Origin: Fimbriimonadales bacterium
GTDB lineage: Bacteria > Armatimonadota > Fimbriimonadia > Fimbriimonadales > Fimbriimonadaceae
Length of the DNA: 5,403 nucleotides
Assembly (NCBI GenBank): GCA_026392145.1
Contig: JAPLCS010000392.1
Location: 1 to 5,403 of the forward strand
Reading direction: 5' to 3'
In this document: positions 1-5,403 of the stretch, in pieces
How the letters are laid out: each line of letters starts with the position of its first letter
Position numbering within the stretch: position 1 is the stretch's first letter
Notes under the pieces: model-generated
The model's database searches: none
Seen by the model: the letters and a program-made list of their open reading frames with translations, nothing else
What the model was told of the DNA's origin: nothing
Translations under genes and position numbers: made by a program

Positions 1-713
1 ATCTGGGAACCTACGCCAGCCTCAACAAAGCAATAAGCACCGCTCAAGGTCAGTTCATCGACATTCTCAACGACGATGACCTGTGGGAACCCCCAAAACT
101 CGAACTGCAATCCAACTTCCTCATCTCGCACCCCGCCGTTCACTTGGTTGGATGCGGAGGACACTTCATAGATAGCACCGGCGCACAAGTCATCAACAAT
201 CCGCTCGGCTTCGACTTCCCCGTTTTCGACTCAAACAGCCCCAATATCTTAGGCGACCTAGTCACCCGTAACCTCATCATCCCCTCCGGATCCATGTTCC
301 GCAAATCAACATTCGACGAACTGAAAGGTTTCGACGAAATGTACTTTGGAAGCGGAGACTGGGACCTCTGGTTCAAATTTGCGCTCTACGGTTCAGACCA
401 AAATAAATCAAACCGCAAAAGCACTTTAGGTTGCGTCAATGAACCCCTCCTAAAATACCGAGTCCACTCCGGAGGTGCCTCCACCAACACCGACAGAATC
501 ATCCAAGACGACCTCCGCCTGAGAGACATGATGCTCAACCTGGGCATCGATTATCTCACTAAAAAGGAACTTGCCTTCTGCTGGGCAGCTCAAGGAGCAA
601 ACTACGAAAGAGCGGGCAAAAAACGAGATGCCAGAGAATGCTACAAGGCATCAATCGCCCTCAACCCCACGCGCGCCAAAACCATTCTGCGACTCCTAAA
701 GTCTCTCCTCTAA
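1..713 (+). CDS. Family 2 glycosyltransferase, C-terminal part (5' end outside window)
   Basis: The frame is open from the left edge (first full codon at 3) to TAA at 711-713, giving 236 visible residues; the N-terminal nucleotide-binding part is cut off. Visible residues 1-31 match the GT-A fold core: a run of the type YASLNKAIxxAxGQFI leads into the LNDDDLW motif (D24-D26), the DXD that binds metal and nucleotide-sugar, followed by PKLE. At 118-123 is GDWDLW, the usual position of the catalytic acidic motif, and at 152-157 YRVHSG, a typical late GT2 motif. From family knowledge it should transfer a sugar from a nucleotide donor during polysaccharide, glycan or glycolipid assembly at the cytoplasmic membrane face; the acceptor cannot be read from the sequence. 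Residues 192-223 (CWAAQGANYERAG...CYKASIALNP) fit one TPR repeat, an added C-terminal helix pair. A TTG at 144 is internal and is not the start. No neighbouring glycan gene is visible. Confidence 0.9.
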   Translation, partial: LGTYASLNKAISTAQGQFIDILNDDDLWEPPKLELQSNFLISHPAVHLVGCGGHFIDSTGAQVINNPLGFDFPVFDSNSPNILGDLVTRNLIIPSGSMFRKSTFDELKGFDEMYFGSGDWDLWFKFALYGSDQNKSNRKSTLGCVNEPLLKYRVHSGGASTNTDRIIQDDLRLRDMMLNLGIDYLTKKELAFCWAAQGANYERAGKKRDARECYKASIALNPTRAKTILRLLKSLL

Positions 714-843
714 TCAATTCACACACCTTCTCTCTCAAAGAATCCGGCGCGTTTTTTTCATTAACCAGCACAAAACCTTACGAAAATAAAGCCTTTTGAT
801 GACTTGACGACTTTATGAATTGGTCGTGTGGCGGTAGACTCGT

Positions 844-849
844 GAAAGG
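844..849 (+). promoter_or_regulatory. Possible ribosome binding site deciding the nuoG start
   Basis: GAAAGG lies 4 bases before the ATG at 854. The upstream ATG at 815 has no purine-rich Shine-Dalgarno sequence in front of it, only TTGACGACTTT. The short spacing makes the site imperfect, but it favours 854 over 815. Confidence 0.4.
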
Positions 850-853
850 CACT

Positions 854-2872
854 ATGGCAGCGGCAACTCAAGTTCAAACTGTGAATATCATCGTAAATGG
901 AATCGAATTAGAGGTTCCAAAAGGTGAACTCGTTGTTGAGGCGGTCAAGCGCCTTGGACTTGAAATCCCAATTTTCTGCTACCACCCACGAATGAAGCCA
1001 GTCGGGATGTGCCGAATGTGCCTCGTGGAAACAGGGATGAAAAATCCCCAAGACGGCACCATTCGCATGATGCCGAAACCTGCCGCCGGATGCACCCTCC
1101 CCTGTAGCGAAGGACTAGTAATCAACACCGACAGCGAGGCACTCAGAAAGGATCGAAAAGGTGTTCTCGAATTCCTCCTCGTCAACCACCCTCTCGACTG
1201 CCCCATCTGTGACCGAGGCGGTGAGTGTCCACTCCAAAACAACACCCTTTTTTACGGACCTTCAACCAGCCGCTTCATCGAAATGAAGCGACATGCCCCG
1301 AAAGCATTCCCACTCTCCGACTACGTCACGCTCGACCTGGAGAGATGTATCCAATGCGCCCGATGCGTGCGATTCACCGAAGAAATCTCCGGCGACAGCC
1401 AGCTAGCATTCCGCTTCCGAGGTGCCAGAACGCAGCCAATCACCTTCAGCGAAACCAAGTTCTCCTCTAAATTCAGCGGAAACGTCATCGAAATTTGCCC
1501 CGTCGGTGCCCTCACCAACCGCAAATACCGCTTCAGAGCCCGCCCCTGGGACCTTCAAACATCTCCCGCCATTTGTACGCAATGTTCCAACGGCTGCAAC
1601 ATCTGGTTCGACCATCGAGGCGGCAAAATGGTCCGCATTAACGGTAGAACCCACGAAGGCATCAACGAAGAATGGACATGCGATAAAGGCAAGTTCGGCC
1701 ACGATTTCTATAACAATGAGCGAAGAATGGACACCCCATTCCTCCGCAAAGGCGATGAACTCCAAAAAGCAACATGGGCAGACGCCTTCGGAGAAATCAT
1801 CCAAAAGTTTGTCGGAAAAGGAAACGAGGCAGGTCTACTCATCGGTCACCAAATTTCCAACGAGTCAGCCAAGTCAGCCATTGACTTCTTCCGAAACCAA
1901 GTCGGAAGCCAGAACATCGACCACAGGTTCGAGGACAGGGCATATTCATCAATCCCCAAGGTTGAATCCTCCATCGAATCTCTAGAAGCCGCTCAATCCA
2001 TCCTCGTATTCGGCACGTCACTCGCCGATGACCTCCCAATCATCTATCTGCGAGTCAGAAAAGCCTGGTTCAACAACGGAACCAAAGTAGTCGTAGCATT
2101 CAATCAAGAAACCGATGTCGACAGTTTCGCTTCCCACATACTTCGGTACAAGCACGGGACTGCTTCGACGCTGGCATCCGCCCTCGCAGGAAAAACGCCG
2201 CTAGAACAAGCAGCCAAGATCTGCGACATCCCACTTTCTGAACTTCAAGAAGCAAAGAACGTGCTGGCAAACCCAGTGGTCATTACCTCCTCAAACCTCA
2301 ACAATGCCGAATTTGACGGAGTCGCAGAATCCCTACAATCATTCTCTACCGCCTTCAACTGCTACCCAAGAGGTGCCAACGAACGAGGACTTCAACTCCT
2401 TGGCGCAGTCCCAAAAGCAAGTAACAAAGAAACAGGCCTAAGCACATACGCAATGCTTTCAGCCGCAGCCCAAGGCGAAATCACCTCCCTCTGGTTGCTC
2501 GACGTCGACCTCTTCGAGGTAGGAATCAGTCGAGAGGTCGTTCAGCAAATCCTCGAAAATGTAGAAACCCTCGTGGTCCAAAGTTCACAGCGAAACGAAA
2601 CCTTCTTTTACAGTTCCATCGCCCTTCCACTCTCGCTGCCCGCCGAATCAGAAGGAACGTTCACAAACTGCGAAGGAAGAATTCAAAAGTTTGCCGCCGC
2701 CATTCCCGCCGTAGGCGAATCCAAGCCAGCCTGGAGAGTCTTCGAAGACCTCTCAGTACGCATCTCACCAAGAATGCCCGCCATTCATCCGAAAGACGTC
2801 TTCAAGACAATTGATCAGTTCTCAACGGTGGACTATCAAGAAATCGGTGATGCTGGCATAATGGTCAGATAA
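854..2872 (+). CDS. nuoG: NADH-quinone oxidoreductase subunit G (complex I, Nqo3/75 kDa type)
   Basis: Largest peripheral-arm subunit of respiratory complex I; it relays electrons from the NuoF/NuoE NADH site toward quinone on the cytoplasmic side of the membrane. Read from 854 it has 672 residues. Residues 9-90 form a 2Fe-2S ferredoxin domain with ligands C42, C53, C56 and probably C80 (N1b). H112-x3-C116-x2-C119-x5-C125 is the His-ligated 4Fe-4S site N5. C165, C168, C171 and C215 form N4. C241-x2-C244-x3-C248 and C276 form the optional N7 cluster in the 4Fe-4S molybdopterin-type domain, seen in E. coli and Thermus but lost in mitochondria. Residues from about 300 to 672 are the degenerate molybdopterin-oxidoreductase fold, which in NuoG holds no cofactor. 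Length is within the family range. An in-frame ATG at 815 would add 13 unconserved residues (with Trp, Cys and two Gly); I prefer 854. C84, four residues after C80, is an extra cysteine. No nuoF or nuoH flanks it. Confidence 0.96.
   Translation: MAAATQVQTVNIIVNGIELEVPKGELVVEAVKRLGLEIPIFCYHPRMKPVGMCRMCLVETGMKNPQDGTIRMMPKPAAGCTLPCSEGLVINTDSEALRKDRKGVLEFLLVNHPLDCPICDRGGECPLQNNTLFYGPSTSRFIEMKRHAPKAFPLSDYVTLDLERCIQCARCVRFTEEISGDSQLAFRFRGARTQPITFSETKFSSKFSGNVIEICPVGALTNRKYRFRARPWDLQTSPAICTQCSNGCNIWFDHRGGKMVRINGRTHEGINEEWTCDKGKFGHDFYNNERRMDTPFLRKGDELQKATWADAFGEIIQKFVGKGNEAGLLIGHQISNESAKSAIDFFRNQVGSQNIDHRFEDRAYSSIPKVESSIESLEAAQSILVFGTSLADDLPIIYLRVRKAWFNNGTKVVVAFNQETDVDSFASHILRYKHGTASTLASALAGKTPLEQAAKICDIPLSELQEAKNVLANPVVITSSNLNNAEFDGVAESLQSFSTAFNCYPRGANERGLQLLGAVPKASNKETGLSTYAMLSAAAQGEITSLWLLDVDLFEVGISREVVQQILENVETLVVQSSQRNETFFYSSIALPLSLPAESEGTFTNCEGRIQKFAAAIPAVGESKPAWRVFEDLSVRISPRMPAIHPKDVFKTIDQFSTVDYQEIGDAGIMVR
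2869..2872 (+). other. ATAA stop/start junction between nuoG and the secreted-protein frame
   Basis: The nuoG stop TAA (2870-2872) overlaps ATA (2869-2871), the codon immediately before the hydrophobic signal-peptide core of the next frame. The geometry is that of a coupled ATGA junction, but with A instead of G at 2871. No ATG, GTG or TTG exists in this frame between the upstream stop at 2848-2850 and the GTG at 3064. No clear Shine-Dalgarno sequence precedes it, so coupling to nuoG translation would be required. Confidence 0.5.
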
Positions 2873-3693
2873 TTCTCTCACTTGGACTGCTTCTGGCGCT
2901 AAGCCCCAATGGAACTCCCGCAATCACTCCGTCGGGGTTCAAAGTAGCATTCCACGGCACAACGTATCGTACGGCAGTCTGGACATCAAAAGACGACATC
3001 TCACCCATCATCGGTTACGTCTCCACGCTCGAAGGGATCGCGCCCAAAGGCCAATATGTCAGAGTGGGCGGTACCGCCGACACTCCGTATCCGCTCGATA
3101 CCATCACCGAACCCAATCATAAATCATCCGACGAGGATGTCATCTCAAGTGCCGTCCGCCGAGTCAGAAACAAAAATGCCCCAAAGACGGTCAAAAGAAA
3201 AGTACAACTTGCCCTTCTAAAAGGTAGCCGATACAAAGTCACCATTCCAAAATTCAAATTCGAAACTAAACCCGCATACCAATGGGTTATCCCCAGTACC
3301 GCCCTCTCATTCAAGGCGGGCGATCTCACATTCACCAGCCGCAGACCCCTCAGTAGCGTGGATAAACGCTGGATCATAGAATTCAAAATCACCGGTGACA
3401 ATCCAAAAGCATTCTCCGATGTCCAAATTAAAGGTGCCTTCTTCGGCATCAGCCCCGGAGGATCAACCGACCGCTACATCGCCGTCTTGGTGCCCCAAAA
3501 AAGCGTCGAATCAGGAAACATTTCCGGCACCCTAGACATCCTCATCGGTAAGCCGCTGGATTCAAAGACCGTCACCGAATCTCTAACGCCCCACTTATTT
3601 GACGAATCCCCACAAAACCCGAAACTACTCGACTTTGAATTCGATGCCTTCTTTCCCGCTTCAGTCCTAGAAAAGAAAATCCTTCCCAAATGA
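2869..3693 (+). CDS. Secreted beta-rich protein of unknown function, non-canonical or damaged start
   Basis: Not recognised. The certain part is 3064-3693, beginning at a GTG, the first standard start codon in the frame. The frame stays open upstream to 2851, and codons from 2869 read as a signal peptide: I-I-L-S-L-G-L-L-L-A-L-S followed by PNGTPA, a plausible cleavage site. The mature sequence (FKVAFHGTTYRTAVW...) then runs without a break into the 3064 part. Starting at 3064 would remove this export signal and about 65 residues, so I place the start at 2869, where the codon is ATA and overlaps the nuoG stop as ATAA. One G-to-A change at 2871 would derive this from the common ATGA overlap. 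The full product would be 274 residues, rich in alternating hydrophobic residues typical of beta strands (for example VIPSTALSF, RWIIEFKI, YIAVLVP), with a basic stretch after residue 95 (RRVRNK...KTVKRK). It probably acts outside the cytoplasmic membrane. If ATA is not used, it may be expressed poorly or as a truncated cytosolic form. Confidence 0.68.
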   Translation: MILSLGLLLALSPNGTPAITPSGFKVAFHGTTYRTAVWTSKDDISPIIGYVSTLEGIAPKGQYVRVGGTADTPYPLDTITEPNHKSSDEDVISSAVRRVRNKNAPKTVKRKVQLALLKGSRYKVTIPKFKFETKPAYQWVIPSTALSFKAGDLTFTSRRPLSSVDKRWIIEFKITGDNPKAFSDVQIKGAFFGISPGGSTDRYIAVLVPQKSVESGNISGTLDILIGKPLDSKTVTESLTPHLFDESPQNPKLLDFEFDAFFPASVLEKKILPK

Positions 3694-4052
3694 CAGAAGC
3701 TGCAGAAAGAGAAATTCGATCCCTGTTCGAATCCCACCAAGAATACGAACAGATACAAGAACGCCTCCTAGCCGACCCCATTATTCAAATCGCCTTGCTA
3801 ATCAAGCAGGGCAACTGGCAAGAGGCACATCACATCGCGCAAGCTCACGAGGGAAACCCAGAAGCCGACTACTGGCACGGCATTATCCACCTCATCGAAG
3901 GCGACGACTGGAACGCAAACTACTGGTTCAACCGCTCCAAAAAAACTAGCCCAAGACCTGCAGCTCAAATCAACCGAATACAAAAAAGAAGAATCGCATG
4001 TCTGGATGAAGCTCACCCGACATGCGATTCAACGAATCCAATCAGAATGTAA
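3690..4052 (+). CDS. Small conserved hypothetical protein (WQEAHxIAQ / YWHxxxHxxEGD / NAxYWF type)
   Basis: Its ATG overlaps the stop of the preceding gene (ATGA, 3690-3693), so it is probably translated by coupling; no good Shine-Dalgarno sequence is seen. The product has 120 residues, no signal peptide and no membrane segment, so it should be cytosolic and mostly helical. Residues 43-51 (WQEAHHIAQ), 60-72 (DYWHGIIHLIEGD) and 75-82 (NANYWFNR) form a pattern I recall from small uncharacterised proteins in many bacteria, where a helical repeat similar to TPR/Sel1 is likely. The paired H63 and H67 with E70 and D72 are striking, but no catalytic role is established to my knowledge. The N-terminal 40 residues are a charged helix. 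The tail beyond residue about 84 is basic, unlike the core, and residues 101-114 are encoded by a 12-bp inverted repeat that probably serves as terminator for the opposing operon. No function is assigned. Confidence 0.8.
   Translation: MTEAAEREIRSLFESHQEYEQIQERLLADPIIQIALLIKQGNWQEAHHIAQAHEGNPEADYWHGIIHLIEGDDWNANYWFNRSKKTSPRPAAQINRIQKRRIACLDEAHPTCDSTNPIRM
3982..4030 (-). terminator. Rho-independent terminator of the minus-strand operon, inside the convergent gene
   Basis: GAATCGCATGTC (3991-4002) and GACATGCGATTC (4019-4030) are perfect 12-bp reverse complements around a 16-base loop, which itself can pair GG with CC and TGA with TCA. Read on the minus strand the stem is followed by TTCTTTTTT (3990-3982), the expected U tract. 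It lies 25 bases past the minus-strand stop at 4055. On the plus strand no T run follows the stem, so it should act mainly for minus transcripts. It overlaps codons about 98-114 of the plus-strand small gene. Confidence 0.8.
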
Positions 4053-4054
4053 AA

Positions 4055-4606
4055 CTAGTGAATCTTAAGTTTTACGGCGTACTTTTCTTTGGTAATCAAG
4101 TTTTGTGCCGCCAAAGTCCTAAATCCAGCCTGAGCAATTTTCACATCAAAGGTCCAGCGTCCATCTTTCTTAATGGTTCCCTTCATCGAAGGCTTACCAT
4201 CAACAAACACCATCACCTTATCGCCAGGCTTGCCCTTGCCACCAAACTTTATCACTCCGTGAGGAACCACATTGAAGTTGGTATGGCTTGAGATAACAAA
4301 CTTCCTTGCAGATGGCTTTTTCTTTCCGACCGCAGGTGCTTTCTTATCATGTCCAACCGGCTCATTTTCCTTCACCGCAACCTTGGTAGAAGCCTTAGTC
4401 GGTTCATGAGTCTTTCCGTGATCCTGAGGCTTTTCTGCCACAGGGTCCTTTTCCGTACCGGCCGCACTTTTCTTACCCGCAGCTTTGGGCCCTAAATTCG
4501 TTTCTTCAGATTGCTTAGCATCGCCAGAACCGAAAGACACGGCAAACGCGCCAAGTACACAAGTAATTCCGATAATAGCTTTCAGTCGAGTGGTATCAAG
4601 TGCCAT
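4055..4606 (-). CDS. Secreted or membrane-anchored protein with Lys-rich linker and C-terminal Ig-like domain
   Basis: The product has 183 residues. Residues 7-9 (RLK) followed by a hydrophobic stretch at 10-25 and SGDA at 27-30 look like a Sec signal peptide or an N-terminal anchor. C16 is not in a proper lipobox, so a lipoprotein is unlikely. Residues 31-99 are a low-complexity linker dominated by Lys, Ala, Glu, Pro and Thr, probably disordered. Residues about 102-183 resemble a bacterial Ig-like beta-sandwich: GKGKPGDKVMVFVDGKP, then TIKKDGRWTFDVKI and a closing KYAVKLKI strand match the G-x-PG-x-x-V-x-V-x-x-DG ... DG-x-W pattern seen in envelope and LysM-associated proteins. It may bind cell-wall or surface polymers, but the ligand is unknown. 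GAGGG (4616-4620) precedes the ATG by 9 bases. It is the second gene of a minus operon, 17 bp after the coiled-coil/HhH gene, and is followed by a hairpin terminator. Confidence 0.82.
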   Translation of the reverse strand: MALDTTRLKAIIGITCVLGAFAVSFGSGDAKQSEETNLGPKAAGKKSAAGTEKDPVAEKPQDHGKTHEPTKASTKVAVKENEPVGHDKKAPAVGKKKPSARKFVISSHTNFNVVPHGVIKFGGKGKPGDKVMVFVDGKPSMKGTIKKDGRWTFDVKIAQAGFRTLAAQNLITKEKYAVKLKIH

Positions 4607-4615
4607 AAACGCTCA

Positions 4616-4620
4616 CCCTC
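4616..4620 (-). promoter_or_regulatory. Ribosome binding site of the Ig-like domain gene
   Basis: On the minus strand GAGGG stands 9 bases before the ATG (4606-4604); GGAG lies a little further upstream, next to the stop of the preceding gene. The spacing is normal and supports the 4606 start. Confidence 0.5.
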
Positions 4621-4623
4621 TCC

Positions 4624-5403
4624 TTAACTCTTTTCACCAGCAGCAAAGAGCGCCGCCTCTCGTCGCCATTTCATGACATCAATGGTTTGCCAATTCTGAG
4701 GCTCAATCACTTCAGTAATTCGGCTAGGTGAAGCAGCTGCAAGTTGCGCGAAGGTCTTGATTCCAGCTTCATATAACTTTTGCTGATAAAGCTTACCGAT
4801 ACCGTCAATCTTCTCGAGCGAATCCTTAACTTCCTTTTCAACCGGAGGGAAAGTAGGCGCAGTAATCGGAGCTGGCTCAGCCGCTGGCATTTCCTCAATT
4901 CGCAAAGAAGGCGCTTCATGAAGAGCGTGTGCAGCCGCACCAGCCTGAGAAGCCACCTCAACCACAGGTCGAGGATTTTCAACAAGCTCAATCTTTGGAT
5001 CGGCTTGAGCTACCGCCACATCAGGAGCAAACTCAACCTTCTCAAATCTATTATCATCCGAAAGTTTTGGCGCAGGCGCTGGCTCAACCGCAGGAGCAGG
5101 AGTTTCATGGTCTGCAAACACCACAGACTCAAATTTATCCTCAACGGTAGGTTCAGCTGGCTCTTCCTTAGGCTTAAACGTTGGATTTTCAAACTCGTGG
5201 ACTTCCTGAGTACCAACCACATCGTCAAAAACCGAAGCCTTTCGTCTCAAATCATCCAATTCCTGAAGCGCAATCGCAAGCTTCGCTTCAACATCAGCCT
5301 TAGCCGCAAGTTGCTTCTCAAGCACCTTCACTCGCATCGAAAGGTCATTTTCAGGGGTACCAGCAAGGTTCAAAGCCGCTTCAAGTTCCTTAATCTTTGC
5401 CTC
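4624..5403 (-). CDS. Coiled-coil protein with acidic linker and C-terminal helix-hairpin-helix domain (5' end outside window)
   Basis: The frame is open to the right edge, giving 259 visible C-terminal residues. A TTG at 5373 is an internal Leu, because heptad-like sequence (EAKIKELEAAL) continues upstream of it. Visible residues 1-56 are Leu/Ala/Lys/Glu-rich coiled coil. Residues about 65-190 are a Pro/Ala/Glu/Val-rich, acidic, probably disordered linker. It holds two copies of a short motif, DKFESVVFAD (89-98) and NRFEKVEFAPD (118-128), and two ENP copies (72-74, 142-144). Residues 196-222 (LEKIDGIGKLYQQKLYEAG...TFAQLA) fit a helix-hairpin-helix domain of the HHH_5 type, where the GIG hairpin usually contacts the DNA backbone. 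This domain occurs in many non-enzymatic bacterial proteins, so nuclease activity should not be assumed. A role in DNA or RNA binding, or in scaffolding, is inferred. It is the upstream gene of a two-gene minus operon. Confidence 0.83.
   Translation of the reverse strand, partial: EAKIKELEAALNLAGTPENDLSMRVKVLEKQLAAKADVEAKLAIALQELDDLRRKASVFDDVVGTQEVHEFENPTFKPKEEPAEPTVEDKFESVVFADHETPAPAVEPAPAPKLSDDNRFEKVEFAPDVAVAQADPKIELVENPRPVVEVASQAGAAAHALHEAPSLRIEEMPAAEPAPITAPTFPPVEKEVKDSLEKIDGIGKLYQQKLYEAGIKTFAQLAAASPSRITEVIEPQNWQTIDVMKWRREAALFAAGEKS

Noticed and set aside
711..760. T run (752-758) after the glycosyltransferase as an intrinsic terminator
   Set aside because: CCGGCGCG precedes the T run, but no inverted repeat of useful length is present in front of it.
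796..840. Promoter for nuoG with TTGACG at 804-809
   Set aside because: No acceptable -10 box lies 16-18 bases downstream; TAGACT at 835-840 is about 25 bases away, too far.
815..853. Thirteen-residue N-terminal extension of NuoG from the ATG at 815
   Set aside because: It has no Shine-Dalgarno sequence and no resemblance to NuoG N-termini; the 854 start fits better. It remains possible.
1403..1985. Long overlapping frames on both strands inside nuoG (1403-1804 minus, 1422-1985 plus)
   Set aside because: They overlap the clearly coding iron-sulfur region and show no recognisable domains; they are shadows of nuoG codon use.
2861..2872. ATG at 2861 as start of the gene after nuoG
   Set aside because: It is in the nuoG frame and reads M-V-R-stop, so it cannot start the secreted-protein frame without a frameshift.
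4069..4098. AAGT...ACTT followed by TTTCTTT as a plus-strand terminator
   Set aside because: The stem is only about 4 bp and lies in the coding end of the minus-strand gene.
4624..4840. Calling the HhH protein a DNA nuclease
   Set aside because: Only the HhH domain is visible, with no nuclease catalytic motif; such names come from weak domain annotation.
4707..5228. Leu/Arg-rich frames overlapping the HhH gene
   Set aside because: Low-complexity products of the alternate frames of a Glu/Ala/Pro-rich gene, with no independent support.

Overview
The window reads as ordinary bacterial chromosome of roughly balanced G+C with tightly packed genes. It suggests a respiring, non-parasitic bacterium. 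Evidence is a full-length complex I subunit G (NuoG) carrying all cluster ligands, including the optional N7 site, plus secreted proteins with general (Sec-type) signal peptides. The style of NuoG and the weak Shine-Dalgarno signals remind me of Armatimonadota (Fimbriimonas-like) genomes. That is a low-confidence impression and no taxonomic marker is present.

Layout. Positions 1-713 (+) hold the C-terminal part of a family 2 glycosyltransferase ending in a TPR-like helix pair. A spacer of about 140 bp follows, with no clear hairpin terminator. Positions 854-2872 (+) are nuoG, with a possible but less likely start at 815. It is followed with a 4-base overlap by a reading frame for a secreted beta-rich protein of unknown function (2869-3693, +). 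That frame lacks an ATG, GTG or TTG at the place where its signal peptide begins. Its stop overlaps the start of a small 120-residue protein (3690-4052, +) through an ATGA junction. The three plus genes therefore look like one translationally coupled unit.

Two minus-strand genes converge on this unit. At the right edge is the C-terminal 259 residues of a coiled-coil protein with a long acidic Pro/Ala/Glu linker and a C-terminal helix-hairpin-helix domain (5403-4624). Seventeen bases later comes a secreted or membrane-anchored protein with a Lys-rich linker and a C-terminal Ig-like beta domain (4606-4055). The stop codons of the convergent units are 2 bp apart. A 12-bp perfect hairpin followed by a T tract on the minus strand lies inside the last codons of the plus-strand small gene, and probably terminates the minus operon.

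I found no mobile element, CRISPR array, tRNA, rRNA or recognisable riboswitch, and no convincing new biological system. The most interesting points are the ATAA start/stop junction after nuoG, the terminator buried in the convergent gene, the isolation of nuoG from other nuo genes, and a duplicated F-E-x-V-x-F-A motif in the coiled-coil/HhH protein.
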